From the NCBI GenBank assembly GCA_934102055.1, contig CAKOSE010000004.1, forward strand, positions 1-53,665: a stretch of DNA of 53,665 nucleotides, given 5' to 3'. The position numbers were made by a program, and so were the translations under genes. Every line of letters begins with the position of its first letter. Position 1 is the stretch's first letter. The notes under the pieces were generated by a model, which saw nothing but the letters and a program-made list of their open reading frames with translations, searched no databases and was not told where the DNA came from. The stretch is from an uncultured Bacilli bacterium (GTDB lineage Bacteria; Bacillota_I; Bacilli_A; RF39; UBA660). Positions 31,906 through 40,731 of the stretch are shown here, one piece after another.

Positions 31906-32340
31906 TTATTTTGTTATAATATCTTTATAAACTATTGTTTTAAATATTCCTTCTAAGTATATATTTAAATCATTAGGATTATCTTGAAGTATTGATATAT
32001 TACCTGGCAACCATCATTTTTCATATAATCTAAGAAATATTCATAATGGCTTTTATTATTTTTATTAAAAGCACTTGGATATTCTTCAAAAGGCAATGAT
32101 AACATTTTTTATTTTCACATACCTTTCCAATAATAATGTTGCTAATTTACCAGATAGCATATAAGCATTTGAACCTGTTATATATACTCAACATTTTTCT
32201 TTATATATATAGACTATCAACAGTCTTTTGAAATTTAGGAACTATTTGGAACTTCATCTAAAAAACATAATAATTCTTCTTGAAGTCAATTTTTGTAAAT
32301 ATTTTTCCATAACTACCATGATTTAACATGTTTTGGAAAT
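31906..32340 (-). pseudogene. Remnant of an AAA family ATPase (AAA_14 / DUF4143 type)
   Basis: The 720-base gap between ffh and the surface-protein gene holds a decayed gene. Read across several frames on the minus strand it gives, in order, DFKKNYYVFLDEV (Walker B), VPKFQKTVDSLYI, KKNVEYI, YITGSNAYMLSGKLATLLLER, YVKIK, KMLSLPFEEYPSAF, and LPGNISILQDNPNDLNIYLEGIFKTIVYKDIITK before a TAA at 31906. This is the order of the AAA_14 plus DUF4143 ATPases common in gut bacteria. At least four frameshifts are needed, and both the Walker A region and the C-terminal domain are missing. It is certainly non-functional. Bases 32341-32552 hold no recognisable coding sequence apart from a hairpin at 32490-32522. 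Confidence 0.85.
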
Positions 32341-32489
32341 TGTTGTTTTTTATTTTTTTCTTACTATTTTACTAAATATTTTTACTTATCAACAGAATCA
32401 AATTTTAACAAAAGTATTAAACTTTTGTTATGGGAAAACTATTACTGTAACTCATAGTTTTAGATAAAATTATATTTTAATTTACATAG

Positions 32490-32522
32490 AAAAAACCTAT
32501 AAAATTACTTATTCGTAATTTT
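32490..32522 (-). terminator. Terminator of the intact surface-protein gene
   Basis: AAAATTAC / GTAATTTT stem (8 bp) followed on the minus strand by ATAGGTTTTTT, some 30 bases after the stop. A second small hairpin (AACACC-ATAA-GGTGTT) overlaps the stop codon itself. Confidence 0.7.
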
Positions 32523-32552
32523 ATAAGACTGTTTCATAGTTTTGGTAACACC

Positions 32553-34583
32553 TTATGGTGTTATTATGAGGCGAGATGTGTCATCCGAAAAAACATTACC
32601 ATCATTGTTGCCTGAGGAAAACACTAAATTGCCAGTACCAGTATACGCACCACCTCGGCGAAGCCAAGGATAATTGCAATACACCAATGCGCCAAGATTT
32701 CTACCTGAACCATCATACACTTCTTTTATTCCATCTCCTAATTTACTTCTTATTCTAGTATATTTACTTGTACTAAAACTATATTTATCATAATATTTAC
32801 TATTTGGATATGCTATTCCTGCGTATGATGTATAATTACCTGAATCATATATTTTTCCCGTATATCCTGAATTTTGATTTGAATAAGCTCCACTCATCAT
32901 TGTTGTTCCATCGTTACTTACCATATTTCCCATTGTGTATTCAGTTGATCCTGCACTCATATCGTATACTCCATATATATTATGTGTTGTTGAGGCACTT
33001 GGTCCATCTTTTCCTTCCCCTATAGGCGTCTTTGTTACTTTTACTGTCGGACTATCAAAAACCTTTATATTTTTTATATATCCTGTATCTGTTCCTTTTG
33101 CTCCTGAATTATCTTTTCTATATGTAAAAGTTAATACATATTCACCTTTAGCTAATTTTTTTGATACATTTTTGTATGTTAATGCACTTTCTGTCGTTCC
33201 TAAAGTTGTGCCTCCTATTTTTGTACTTGTTCCTGTATCAGATAAAGTTGTTCCATCTTTTGTTATTGTATAGTATAAATAATCATAACTTGCACTTTCA
33301 CTTGACACACTCCAGTCAAATGATAAATATGTTTCATTTGTTGGTGCTGTAAAATTAAACTTCAAATTAGTTGTAGTAGAATTTTTTCCTTGATTAGAAC
33401 TCTTATATAAACCATCTGTTTCAGTCCAAGGATATGTCGTATCATTTGTAACTGTTGGGGAAATATTAGTTCCCCCAGTTATTGTGGTATTAGTTAGATA
33501 TTTTTGATTATATTTATATGTTCCATCTGATGTAAAAGAAGCACTAGAACTTCCTCCACTTCTTCCTGTATAATAGCTAGAACTATTATTTTTATTCACT
33601 TCTTTACATGTACCATCTGTACATGTTCCGTACTTAGAATGTGACAGATATGCGACTGCTCCCCATTCCATATTCTTTATCATATGTGTATCTGTTGTTG
33701 TTGATAGTCCATAGTTATTACCACTATTTTTCATATTCATTATGTTTGTTTCAAATGTACTAACCTTTTGATTTCTTAAACTTTGTACATCTGGTTTTGT
33801 AGTTATATTATCTATTGTTCCAGTAAGTTCGAATTTTCCTATCCAAAACCCTTTTATTTCTTCGCTTCCAAAAGTAAATGCTGGATGAGTATATGTTTTA
33901 TTATTACAAGTACTATCTGTACAAGTAGAATTTGTTTCTTTTAATTTACATGTTTCAGATGGTTTTCCCTCCGTTCCTGATATTGCATCTTGACATGAGA
34001 TTTCTCCATTTGATGCTGTACCATCTTCAAATGTTATTTCTATTTGCTGTTCATTACTACCAACTGTTCCATCACTATTATAATTCCATACTTTATATTT
34101 ATATCTTGGTATCCATACTTGCATAGTAAGTATATCATCCATTGGAATTGTTGTACCGTTTTCTGCAGATAAATATTTTGCTCTGTTGGTGCTTGATACT
34201 GTTACACTATTGGCCCATTTCTTTTCACAATAATCATACCAATTATTGCCTTTGTTTGTAGAATCTGCTTTTTTCCATGTTTCCGAATCTTCATCATAAT
34301 AAACTGGTATCATTGCATCATCTAATACTGGTGCATTTGGTTTATTCATACTACAGGTATCTACTGTTATCTCTATTGTCTTAGTACCCATTATTGTATC
34401 TGTAAATACTGCATATGTTGTGTTTACTTTATAGGAGACAATTCCTACTAAAACTAAGAATATTATACTTAAAGTTGATATAATATAAGGGTTAAACTCT
34501 TTTATATTTCTATTTAAAAAGTTATATAATTGCCCCCCCCCCCCAGACGAATATTTGTTTGGTTCTTGGTCTTTGTTTTTCAT
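32553..34583 (-). CDS. Surface protein with C-type-lectin/SUMF1-like domain, phase-ON
   Basis: A 676-residue single-pass membrane protein, cytoplasmic start (residues 1-33) with SSGGGG encoded by a 12-base G tract, membrane helix at about 36-58, extracytoplasmic remainder. Conserved blocks are WIPRYKYKVWNY, IKGFWIGKFELTG, KNMEWGAVAYLSHSKYG, NIYGVYDMSAGSTEYTMG, IRSKLGDGIKEV and RRGGAY ... SDDTSRLIIT. Their order and wording follow the formylglycine-generating-enzyme (SUMF1) fold, a C-type-lectin-like fold also used by hypervariable ligand-binding proteins; FGE activity is unlikely because the copper-binding Cys pair is not evident. Residues about 335-520 form a Ser/Thr/Gly-rich insertion resembling a beta-sandwich (TYLSFDWSVSSES, GEYVLTFTYR). 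AAAAAGGAG precedes the ATG. Ligand unknown; adhesion or recognition is inferred. Confidence 0.85.
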   Translation of the reverse strand: MKNKDQEPNKYSSGGGGQLYNFLNRNIKEFNPYIISTLSIIFLVLVGIVSYKVNTTYAVFTDTIMGTKTIEITVDTCSMNKPNAPVLDDAMIPVYYDEDSETWKKADSTNKGNNWYDYCEKKWANSVTVSSTNRAKYLSAENGTTIPMDDILTMQVWIPRYKYKVWNYNSDGTVGSNEQQIEITFEDGTASNGEISCQDAISGTEGKPSETCKLKETNSTCTDSTCNNKTYTHPAFTFGSEEIKGFWIGKFELTGTIDNITTKPDVQSLRNQKVSTFETNIMNMKNSGNNYGLSTTTDTHMIKNMEWGAVAYLSHSKYGTCTDGTCKEVNKNNSSSYYTGRSGGSSSASFTSDGTYKYNQKYLTNTTITGGTNISPTVTNDTTYPWTETDGLYKSSNQGKNSTTTNLKFNFTAPTNETYLSFDWSVSSESASYDYLYYTITKDGTTLSDTGTSTKIGGTTLGTTESALTYKNVSKKLAKGEYVLTFTYRKDNSGAKGTDTGYIKNIKVFDSPTVKVTKTPIGEGKDGPSASTTHNIYGVYDMSAGSTEYTMGNMVSNDGTTMMSGAYSNQNSGYTGKIYDSGNYTSYAGIAYPNSKYYDKYSFSTSKYTRIRSKLGDGIKEVYDGSGRNLGALVYCNYPWLRRGGAYTGTGNLVFSSGNNDGNVFSDDTSRLIITP
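34533..34544. repeat. Homopolymer tract of 12 C (12 G on coding strand)
   Basis: Twelve C, coding for four Gly of SSGGGGQ, 14 codons after the start. Gain or loss of one base would stop translation within a few codons. The tract occurs at the same place in the paralogue at 1768-1780, with 13 bases. Confidence 0.95.
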
Positions 34584-34621
34584 AGTTTTAACTCCTTTTT
34601 ATGATATTTATCTTTAAGTTA

Positions 34622-34650
34622 ATTCTATAATAAAAATAATACTTTTTCAA
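34622..34650 (-). promoter_or_regulatory. Promoter of the phase-ON surface protein, overlapping a terminator
   Basis: TTGAAA (34650-34645), 17-base spacer and TAGAAT (34627-34622) on the minus strand. The -35 lies in the loop of the hairpin at 34628-34658. The layout and much of the sequence match the promoter at 7498-7526. Confidence 0.6.
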
Positions 34651-34658
34651 GTATTATT
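34628..34658 (-). terminator. Terminator of the DUF6512-like gene
   Basis: AATAATACTT-GAAA-AAGTATTATT hairpin (10-bp perfect stem, GAAA loop) followed by TTTTATT on the minus strand, a few bases after the stop at 34666. Confidence 0.75.
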
Positions 34659-34665
34659 TTATTTT

Positions 34666-35196
34666 TTACTTATAAATATCTACTCCGTATTTATGTTCTA
34701 CTATATCATAGAATATGTAATTTCTTGGAGGATTTATTGTTAAACTTAAAAGTGTTACATAACCTAGTATTATTAATATTATTGATACTTTGTTTAGTAA
34801 TTTATTTTCTTTTCCATAGTTTAATAGATAATAACTAAATATTTGTTCTAGGATTATTACTATTACTAGAAGAGATATGGATATTATCATGTTTTCTCCG
34901 AACATATCGTAAAGTGGTAAATAAATGATTAAGTAAAGTATTATACTTGTGATCATCATGAGGAAGGTAACTGTAAAGAAATTATTGGTGTTAATATTCT
35001 TTTTTTTATAGATGATGTATTCAATTATATTAAAAGTTAAGATACCACTATAAAGGAGTTTCATGTGTTCCCATATACTTTCGTTAACTGGAAAGAAAAT
35101 TTCGAATATAGGATTTGGAAACCATTCATATAAGAAATGATATAGTACTGTTAAGAGGAATGTTATAATTACTCCGATTATTTTTATTTTTTTCAT
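34666..35196 (-). CDS. DUF6512-like multi-pass membrane protein
   Basis: A 176-residue membrane protein with five hydrophobic helices. The segment LYHFLYEWFPNPIFEIFFPVNESIWEHMKLLYS is the recognisable part and resembles the DUF6512 family of Firmicutes membrane proteins; function unknown. The ATG at 35196 has GGTGATAGTG upstream. It is separated from dtd by 58 bases and may be a separate transcript or a read-through from dtd. Confidence 0.7.
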   Translation of the reverse strand: MKKIKIIGVIITFLLTVLYHFLYEWFPNPIFEIFFPVNESIWEHMKLLYSGILTFNIIEYIIYKKKNINTNNFFTVTFLMMITSIILYLIIYLPLYDMFGENMIISISLLVIVIILEQIFSYYLLNYGKENKLLNKVSIILIILGYVTLLSLTINPPRNYIFYDIVEHKYGVDIYK

Positions 35197-35254
35197 CACT
35201 ATCACCATTTTTATTATATGAAAAAAAGTGTTTTTTTATTTTTATTTGTAACAC

Positions 35255-35692
35255 TTATTTTTCTATTATTATAGTTACAGGACCATCATTTGTTAAGGAT
35301 ACTTTCATGTCTTCTCTGAAAACACCTGTTTCTATGTTTATTCCTGTTTCTTTTAGTTCTTTATTGAATTTATCATATAGGATGGTTGCTTCTTCTTGTT
35401 TTAGGGCTTCTACGTAGCTGGGTCTATTTCCTTTTTTTGTATTTGCATAAAGAGTAAATTGTGATACTGAGAGTATTTGTCCTTTTACGTCTTTTATTGA
35501 TAAGTTCATGATACCGTTTTCATCGTCAAATATTCTTAGGTTTACTAATTTGTTTACAATCCATTTTATGTTTTCTTCTGTGTCGTTTTGGGTAAATCCT
35601 ACTAGGACTAGTAATCCTTTATCTATTTTACCTACTACTTTATCTTTTATTTCTACTTTTGCATTTGTAACTCTTTGTAATACTACTTTCAT
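35255..35692 (-). CDS. dtd: D-aminoacyl-tRNA deacylase
   Basis: A 145-residue enzyme that hydrolyses D-aminoacyl-tRNAs. Motifs: VVLQRVTNAKVEI start, LVLVGF, MNLSIKDVKGQILSVSQFTLYANTKKGNRPSY (catalytic SQFTL) and the Gly-Pro cis motif NDGPVTI. It overlaps rsh by four bases, the conserved rsh-dtd pair. Confidence 0.96.
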   Translation of the reverse strand: MKVVLQRVTNAKVEIKDKVVGKIDKGLLVLVGFTQNDTEENIKWIVNKLVNLRIFDDENGIMNLSIKDVKGQILSVSQFTLYANTKKGNRPSYVEALKQEEATILYDKFNKELKETGINIETGVFREDMKVSLTNDGPVTIIIEK

Positions 35693-37830
35693 CTCATGAT
35701 CCTTTCTACGTCATTTACGTGATTTATTTTTGTTAAGCCTGTTATGTATTTGTTTAGTGATTCTTTATCTTTTACAAGTACATTTACTGAGTAAACGTTG
35801 TTTGTGCTTTTATTTATTAAGTTAACGCTTTCTATTATAATGTTCATAGCGGATGCTGTTTGAACTATATCTACTATTATGTTATCACTTGATGTTGTAT
35901 GGATAATTAGTTCACTGTTATATTTATTGTCTATATTTGGGTTCCAACTTGCACTTATTGTTCTTTCATCGAGGTATTCGATGTTTTGACATTCTTTTCT
36001 ATGTATTTTTATTCCGTTTGTACGGGTAATGTATCCTACTATTTCATCTCCTGGGACAGGCAAACAACAATTAGCTATATGTGTTTCTATATTTTTTGTT
36101 TGTCCTACTATTATATCATTATCACTACTTTTAATGACTATTTTTAGTGGTTTTTTTTCTTCTTGGACTGAATCTTTGTTTAGTGATTTTATTATTGTTT
36201 TAGGAGAGTATTTATTATTTCCTATATTTAGATAAATTTCTTCGATGGTTTTTAGTTTGAATTTTGAATATATTATTTTTAGATTTTCTTCGGATAAGAA
36301 GTCTTGTACGGGGATTTTTTTTCTTCTTAGTTCTTTTTCTAAGAGATCTTTTCCTTGATTTATATAATCTTCTTTAGTAGTTCTGTTGAAGAAGCTTTTT
36401 ATTTTGTTTCTGGCTCCGGTTGTTTTTACTATGTTTAACCAACTTCTTGATGGTCCTTTTGAGTTGTTATTTGTTATTATTTTGATTATATCGGCGTTTT
36501 TTAGTTCATAATTAAGGGGAACCATATTATTATTTACTATTGCTCCGGTCATTTTATCTCCGACTTGGGAATGGACTCTGTAGGCGAAGTCGATAGTTGT
36601 TGCGCCTTTTGGAAGTTCTATTACGTCTCCCTTTGGGGTATATACGTATATATTGTTGTTTAAAACTTCGTTTTTTACTTTATCTACAAAGTCTTCACTA
36701 GTAAGTTTATCGTCTTTAAGTTCTATTATTGATTTATAGAATTGAAGTTTTTGTTCTGTTATATTTTGCATTTCTACAGCGGCATTTTTTTGTTCTTTAT
36801 AAGCCCAGTGGGATGCTATACCATTTTCTGCGATTTCGTCCATATCATAGGTTCTTATTTGGATTTCGAAGAGATTACCTCCTAGGCCGAATACGGTGGT
36901 ATGGAGTGTTTGATAAAGATTGGTTTTGGGGTTAGCGATATAATCTTTGAATCTTTTTGAGACTGGTTTATATTTTGAATGGATAAGTCCTAGAGCTAAA
37001 TAGCATTCTTGTTCTTTATCTACTAGTATTCTTATTGCTAGAAGATCATAAATGTCATTGAAACTTCTTCCTTTATCTAGTTTTTTATAGATGCTGTAAA
37101 TACTTTTTGCTCTTCCTTTGATCTCGTGTTTTATACCGTTTTGAGTAAGTAAATTACTTACTTCGGCCATCATTTTTTTAACCCATTCTTCTCTTTCTTT
37201 TTTGGTTTTATTTAGTTTTTCTGCGACATCGCGATAGGCTTCTGGTTTTAGATATTTTAACGCGAGTTCTTCTAGTTCGCTTTTTATTTTATTCATACCT
37301 AGTCTATGAGCAATTGGGGCAAGTATTTCTAGGGTTTCTTTTGATTTTCTTTTTTGTTTTTCGTGATCAAGAGCATATAGGGTTCTCATATTGTGAAGAC
37401 GATCTGCTAGTTTTATTATTATTACTCTTACGTCTTCGCTCATTCCTACGATTATTTTTTTATAATAACTGGTTAAATATTCATTATCTGTTGAGACGTT
37501 TATGTTGTTTATTTTGGTTACTCCATCAACAAGACTTGCTACTACTGGCCCAAATTCTTTTTCTAAATCTTCTTTACTTGTTTCAGTATCTTCGACTACG
37601 TCATGAAGAAGTGCGGCTATTATAGTATCTTTATCGGCGTTTATAGAGGTTAAGATATGTGCTACGAAAAGAGGATGAACTATATATTCTTCTCCTGTTC
37701 TTCTGTATTGTCCTTTGTGTTTTTCTTTTGCATATAGATATGCTCTTTTTATTTCTTTTTGTTCTTCAGGAGATAAGTATTTTTTTATTTGTTTTTCTAA
37801 ATTTTCATATGTAATTGTTCTGTTAGTCAA
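35689..37830 (-). CDS. rsh: Bifunctional (p)ppGpp synthetase/hydrolase RelA/SpoT family
   Basis: A 713-residue stringent-response enzyme. N-terminal HD hydrolase (KGQYRRTGEEYIVHP, ALLHDVVEDTE), synthetase domain (RAKSIYSIYKKL, YDLLAIRILV, NPKTNLYQTLHTTVFG), TGS domain (VYTPKGDVIELPKGATTIDFAY), a conserved Cys/His helical region (NCCLPVPGDEIVGYITRTNGIKIHRKEC) and C-terminal ACT domain. Both catalytic sites look intact. The start is TTG at 37830 after GAGGTGAT; no ATG fits. Six bases after the ComN-like gene. Confidence 0.96.
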   Translation of the reverse strand: MTNRTITYENLEKQIKKYLSPEEQKEIKRAYLYAKEKHKGQYRRTGEEYIVHPLFVAHILTSINADKDTIIAALLHDVVEDTETSKEDLEKEFGPVVASLVDGVTKINNINVSTDNEYLTSYYKKIIVGMSEDVRVIIIKLADRLHNMRTLYALDHEKQKRKSKETLEILAPIAHRLGMNKIKSELEELALKYLKPEAYRDVAEKLNKTKKEREEWVKKMMAEVSNLLTQNGIKHEIKGRAKSIYSIYKKLDKGRSFNDIYDLLAIRILVDKEQECYLALGLIHSKYKPVSKRFKDYIANPKTNLYQTLHTTVFGLGGNLFEIQIRTYDMDEIAENGIASHWAYKEQKNAAVEMQNITEQKLQFYKSIIELKDDKLTSEDFVDKVKNEVLNNNIYVYTPKGDVIELPKGATTIDFAYRVHSQVGDKMTGAIVNNNMVPLNYELKNADIIKIITNNNSKGPSRSWLNIVKTTGARNKIKSFFNRTTKEDYINQGKDLLEKELRRKKIPVQDFLSEENLKIIYSKFKLKTIEEIYLNIGNNKYSPKTIIKSLNKDSVQEEKKPLKIVIKSSDNDIIVGQTKNIETHIANCCLPVPGDEIVGYITRTNGIKIHRKECQNIEYLDERTISASWNPNIDNKYNSELIIHTTSSDNIIVDIVQTASAMNIIIESVNLINKSTNNVYSVNVLVKDKESLNKYITGLTKINHVNDVERIMR

Positions 37831-37835
37831 GGAAA

Positions 37836-38045
37836 TCACCTCATATCTTTTATATCTAATTTTAATATATCGTTTACTATTTCATTTAAAGATAGGTTTT
37901 TACTATGCATCCATTTACTTTGTTTTAAATGCATAAATATTTCTTCTTCATTGATGTTATATCCAAGTAGTTTAAAATCGTCTTTTCTTTTACTTAAAGC
38001 TGGCATTATTCTATCTTTTAATTCTTCTAGGGAACTGAAATTCAT
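37836..38045 (-). CDS. ComN-like post-transcriptional regulator
   Basis: A 69-residue protein matching the Post_transc_reg family (ComN/YrzD of Bacillus): LEELKDRIMPALSKRKDDFKLLGYNINEEEIFMHLKQSKWMHSK then LNEIVNDILKLD, aligned with LxPxLESKxEEFxLLGYxxVxEEDIWxxLxxKKW and LxxLVxDILxL. ComN promotes accumulation of the late-competence comE mRNA in Bacillus; the role here is not shown. It overlaps truB by four bases (ATGA) and is followed by rsh, an unusual but tight arrangement. Confidence 0.8.
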   Translation of the reverse strand: MNFSSLEELKDRIMPALSKRKDDFKLLGYNINEEEIFMHLKQSKWMHSKNLSLNEIVNDILKLDIKDMR

Positions 38046-38905
38046 GTATTATCACCTCTCTTAAACATTATATATGGTTTCATTTTATCTTGATAAGGTC
38101 CGTATAAGGATAGTTCACAATTATTTTTTACAAATAATATATAGTTTTCACTTATTTTAGGAATTATTCCTCCGTTTATTATCTCTTTTTCATATTCTTT
38201 TATGGGCTCCATTACTTTTGGATTTAGGACTTCTTTTACACTTAGTAATTTATAATTATCATTTTCTATATCATATAAACTATAGGAATCTTTTATATTA
38301 AAGGGACCTTGAGTAATTCTTTCTAAACTGTTCATGCAAAGAGGAATATTAAGTTTTTTTGATAAGTCGTTTATTAGACTTCTTATATATGTTCCTTTTG
38401 AGACGTGACAGGTAAAGGAGAAGTATTGTTTTTTGTCTTTTATATATAGATTTATATCATTTATGTCATATATGGTTACTTCTTTTTTAGGAAGGGTAAC
38501 TGGGATATTATTTCTTGCGTATTCATATAGTTTTTTTCCGTTTACTTTAACTGCACTATAGATTGGTACTTCTTGTAGATAGGTTTTTTCAAAGGATTTT
38601 AACTGTTTTTCTAAGTCTTCTTTTGTTATTAATTTATCTTGTTTTGAAAGTATGTTTCCTGTTATATCATAGGTATCTGTTTTTGTTCCTACTAGTGCTT
38701 CTACTTTGTATGTTTTATTATCAAAGATATTAAAGTTACCTAGTTTAGTAAGTGATCCTATTCCTATTACTAATAATCCTGTTGCCATGGGATCTAGTGT
38801 TCCGAAATGTCCTACTTTTCTTGTGTTAAATTTTTTTGATATGATATTGACAATGTCTCTTGAGGTATATCCTTTTTCTTTGTTTATGAGAATTATTTTA
38901 TCCAT
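38042..38905 (-). CDS. truB: tRNA pseudouridine(55) synthase TruB
   Basis: A 287-residue enzyme forming pseudouridine 55 in the tRNA T loop. NKEKGYTSRDIVNIISKKF, the catalytic GHFGTLDPMATGLLVIGIG (Asp), YEVxLGTxT-like YKVEALVGTKTDTYD, PIYSAVKVNGKKLYEYAR and VSKGTYIRSLINDL are all present. GTGATAAC precedes the ATG. Normally near infB and ribF in Bacillus; here in a mutL-truB-comN-rsh-dtd run. Confidence 0.96.
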   Translation of the reverse strand: MDKIILINKEKGYTSRDIVNIISKKFNTRKVGHFGTLDPMATGLLVIGIGSLTKLGNFNIFDNKTYKVEALVGTKTDTYDITGNILSKQDKLITKEDLEKQLKSFEKTYLQEVPIYSAVKVNGKKLYEYARNNIPVTLPKKEVTIYDINDINLYIKDKKQYFSFTCHVSKGTYIRSLINDLSKKLNIPLCMNSLERITQGPFNIKDSYSLYDIENDNYKLLSVKEVLNPKVMEPIKEYEKEIINGGIIPKISENYILFVKNNCELSLYGPYQDKMKPYIMFKRGDNT

Positions 38906-38961
38906 GTTATCACTTCCAAATATATATAGATTATAACAGAAAAATGAAGATATTTAAACCT

Positions 38962-40722
38962 TCACATTGCTCTTTTGAATAGTTTTTCTAGTTCATAGAA
39001 ACTATAATTTATAATAGTAGGTCTTCCATGGGGACAAGTATATGGGTTTTCACACTTTAAAAGGGTTTCTAAGAGTTTTTCTGCTTCTTCTAGGGAGATA
39101 TAGTCATTTGCTTTAATGGCCATCTTACAAGAAAGGTTTATGGCAATTTTTTCGTTAAACTTTTCTTTTGAGAAGTCTTTTTCATGGATGATAATTTCGA
39201 TTATTTTTCTTAGGGACTCAGTTATATATCTTTTGTTTATCCATTTTGGATGTTTTCTTATTATTATGACATTTTGTCCAAACTCTTCGTATGATATTCC
39301 TACTCTTTCTATTATAGATTTCTTTTCTTTTAATTCAAGGAATTCTTCGTTTGTAAATTCTAGTTTTATTGGCACAAGTACATCTGTAAATTCCATAGTT
39401 TCTTTGCCTAGTTCTTTTTTATATTTTTCATAGTTTATTCTTTCTTGTGCTGCGTGTTGATCTATTAGATGCATACCATCATCGTTTTCTCCGACTATAT
39501 ATGTGTTTCTAACTATTCCCACGGGAGTTATTTTTTTAACTGTTTTTTTATTTGTTTCTTGTGTGTCTGTTATGTAAGGGATTTCTTCTTCGTTTGCGTT
39601 AAAATCAAAGGTTACCTCTTCGTATATTGGTTTTATTTCTTGTTTTTCTTTAAAGTCTAAGTCTTTGTTTATAGTAGTTATTTTATCAATGTTGGATACT
39701 ACTTTTTCTGATGATTTAATTTCTGGGACAAGGATTAATTTTAGTAAAGCATTATTTATGGTGTGTCTAATTAATTCTAGTAATTCTTCTTGTTTAGAGA
39801 ACTTAATATCCATCTTAGTAGGATGAACGTTTACATCTATTATAGTAGGATCTGATTCTATGTTTAGGACTACAACAGGATATCTTCCGATTGGTAAATA
39901 GGTATGATAAGCTTCTAGGATGGTTTTTATAACAGAGTTATTTCTTATGTATCTACCATTTACAAACATGGTTATAAAGTTTCTAGATGCTCTATTTACT
40001 TCTGGGTAGGAAATGTATCCATTTATGTCGTAATCACTATTAGATGAGTTTATCTTTATCATTTTTTTAGTAACATCAAGACCATATATACTATTTATAA
40101 CTTTTAAAAGATTACCAGATCCATCGGTATTAAGTAGAACTTTTTCATTATTTGTGAGAACAAACTTTATATTAGGATAAGAAAGTGCCATTTTATTTAC
40201 ATATGAGGTTATATTAGCAAGTTCAGTATGAAGGTTTCTTATATATTTAAGTCTTGCTGGGGTGTTATAGAAAATATCTCTTACAGTTATCTTAGTTCCT
40301 GTTCTTAAACTTGATTCACTTGTGCTAGAAATTACTCCGCCATTTATAACTACTAAAGTGCCACATGTTCCATCTGAAGTTTCTATTTGCATCTTAGAAA
40401 CAGAGGCAATAGATGGAAGAGCTTCTCCTCTAAAGCCTAAGGTATCTATATGAAACAAGTCATCATCATTATATAGTTTACTAGTTGCATGTCTTTTTAA
40501 ACAATTAGTGGCATCAATTCTGCTCATACCTATGCCATCATCAGAAACACAAATCTCTCTGGTACCAGCATCTATTAAAGAAATTTTTATACTGGTAGAA
40601 GATGCATCTATACTATTTTCAACAAGTTCTTTAACAACGTTCATTAAAGTTTCCACAACCTCTCCTGCTGCAATCTTATTGGAAAGGTTTATATCCATTA
40701 CTTTTATTTTGTCCATAATCAT
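38962..40722 (-). CDS. mutL: DNA mismatch repair protein MutL
   Basis: A 586-residue GHKL ATPase. N-terminal motifs: LSNKIAAGEVVETLMNVVKELVENSIDA, DDGIGMSR, LxxxTLGFRGEALPSIASV and GTKITVRDIFYNTPARLKY. The C-terminal domain carries the endonuclease metal motif DQHAAQERINYEK and the CPHGRP motif, so it is the nicking form found in bacteria without MutH. ATGs at 40722 and 40716 are both possible; the second has better spacing from AGAAG. mutS is not adjacent. Confidence 0.96.
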   Translation of the reverse strand: MIMDKIKVMDINLSNKIAAGEVVETLMNVVKELVENSIDASSTSIKISLIDAGTREICVSDDGIGMSRIDATNCLKRHATSKLYNDDDLFHIDTLGFRGEALPSIASVSKMQIETSDGTCGTLVVINGGVISSTSESSLRTGTKITVRDIFYNTPARLKYIRNLHTELANITSYVNKMALSYPNIKFVLTNNEKVLLNTDGSGNLLKVINSIYGLDVTKKMIKINSSNSDYDINGYISYPEVNRASRNFITMFVNGRYIRNNSVIKTILEAYHTYLPIGRYPVVVLNIESDPTIIDVNVHPTKMDIKFSKQEELLELIRHTINNALLKLILVPEIKSSEKVVSNIDKITTINKDLDFKEKQEIKPIYEEVTFDFNANEEEIPYITDTQETNKKTVKKITPVGIVRNTYIVGENDDGMHLIDQHAAQERINYEKYKKELGKETMEFTDVLVPIKLEFTNEEFLELKEKKSIIERVGISYEEFGQNVIIIRKHPKWINKRYITESLRKIIEIIIHEKDFSKEKFNEKIAINLSCKMAIKANDYISLEEAEKLLETLLKCENPYTCPHGRPTIINYSFYELEKLFKRAM

Positions 40723-40731
40723 TTCTTCTTT

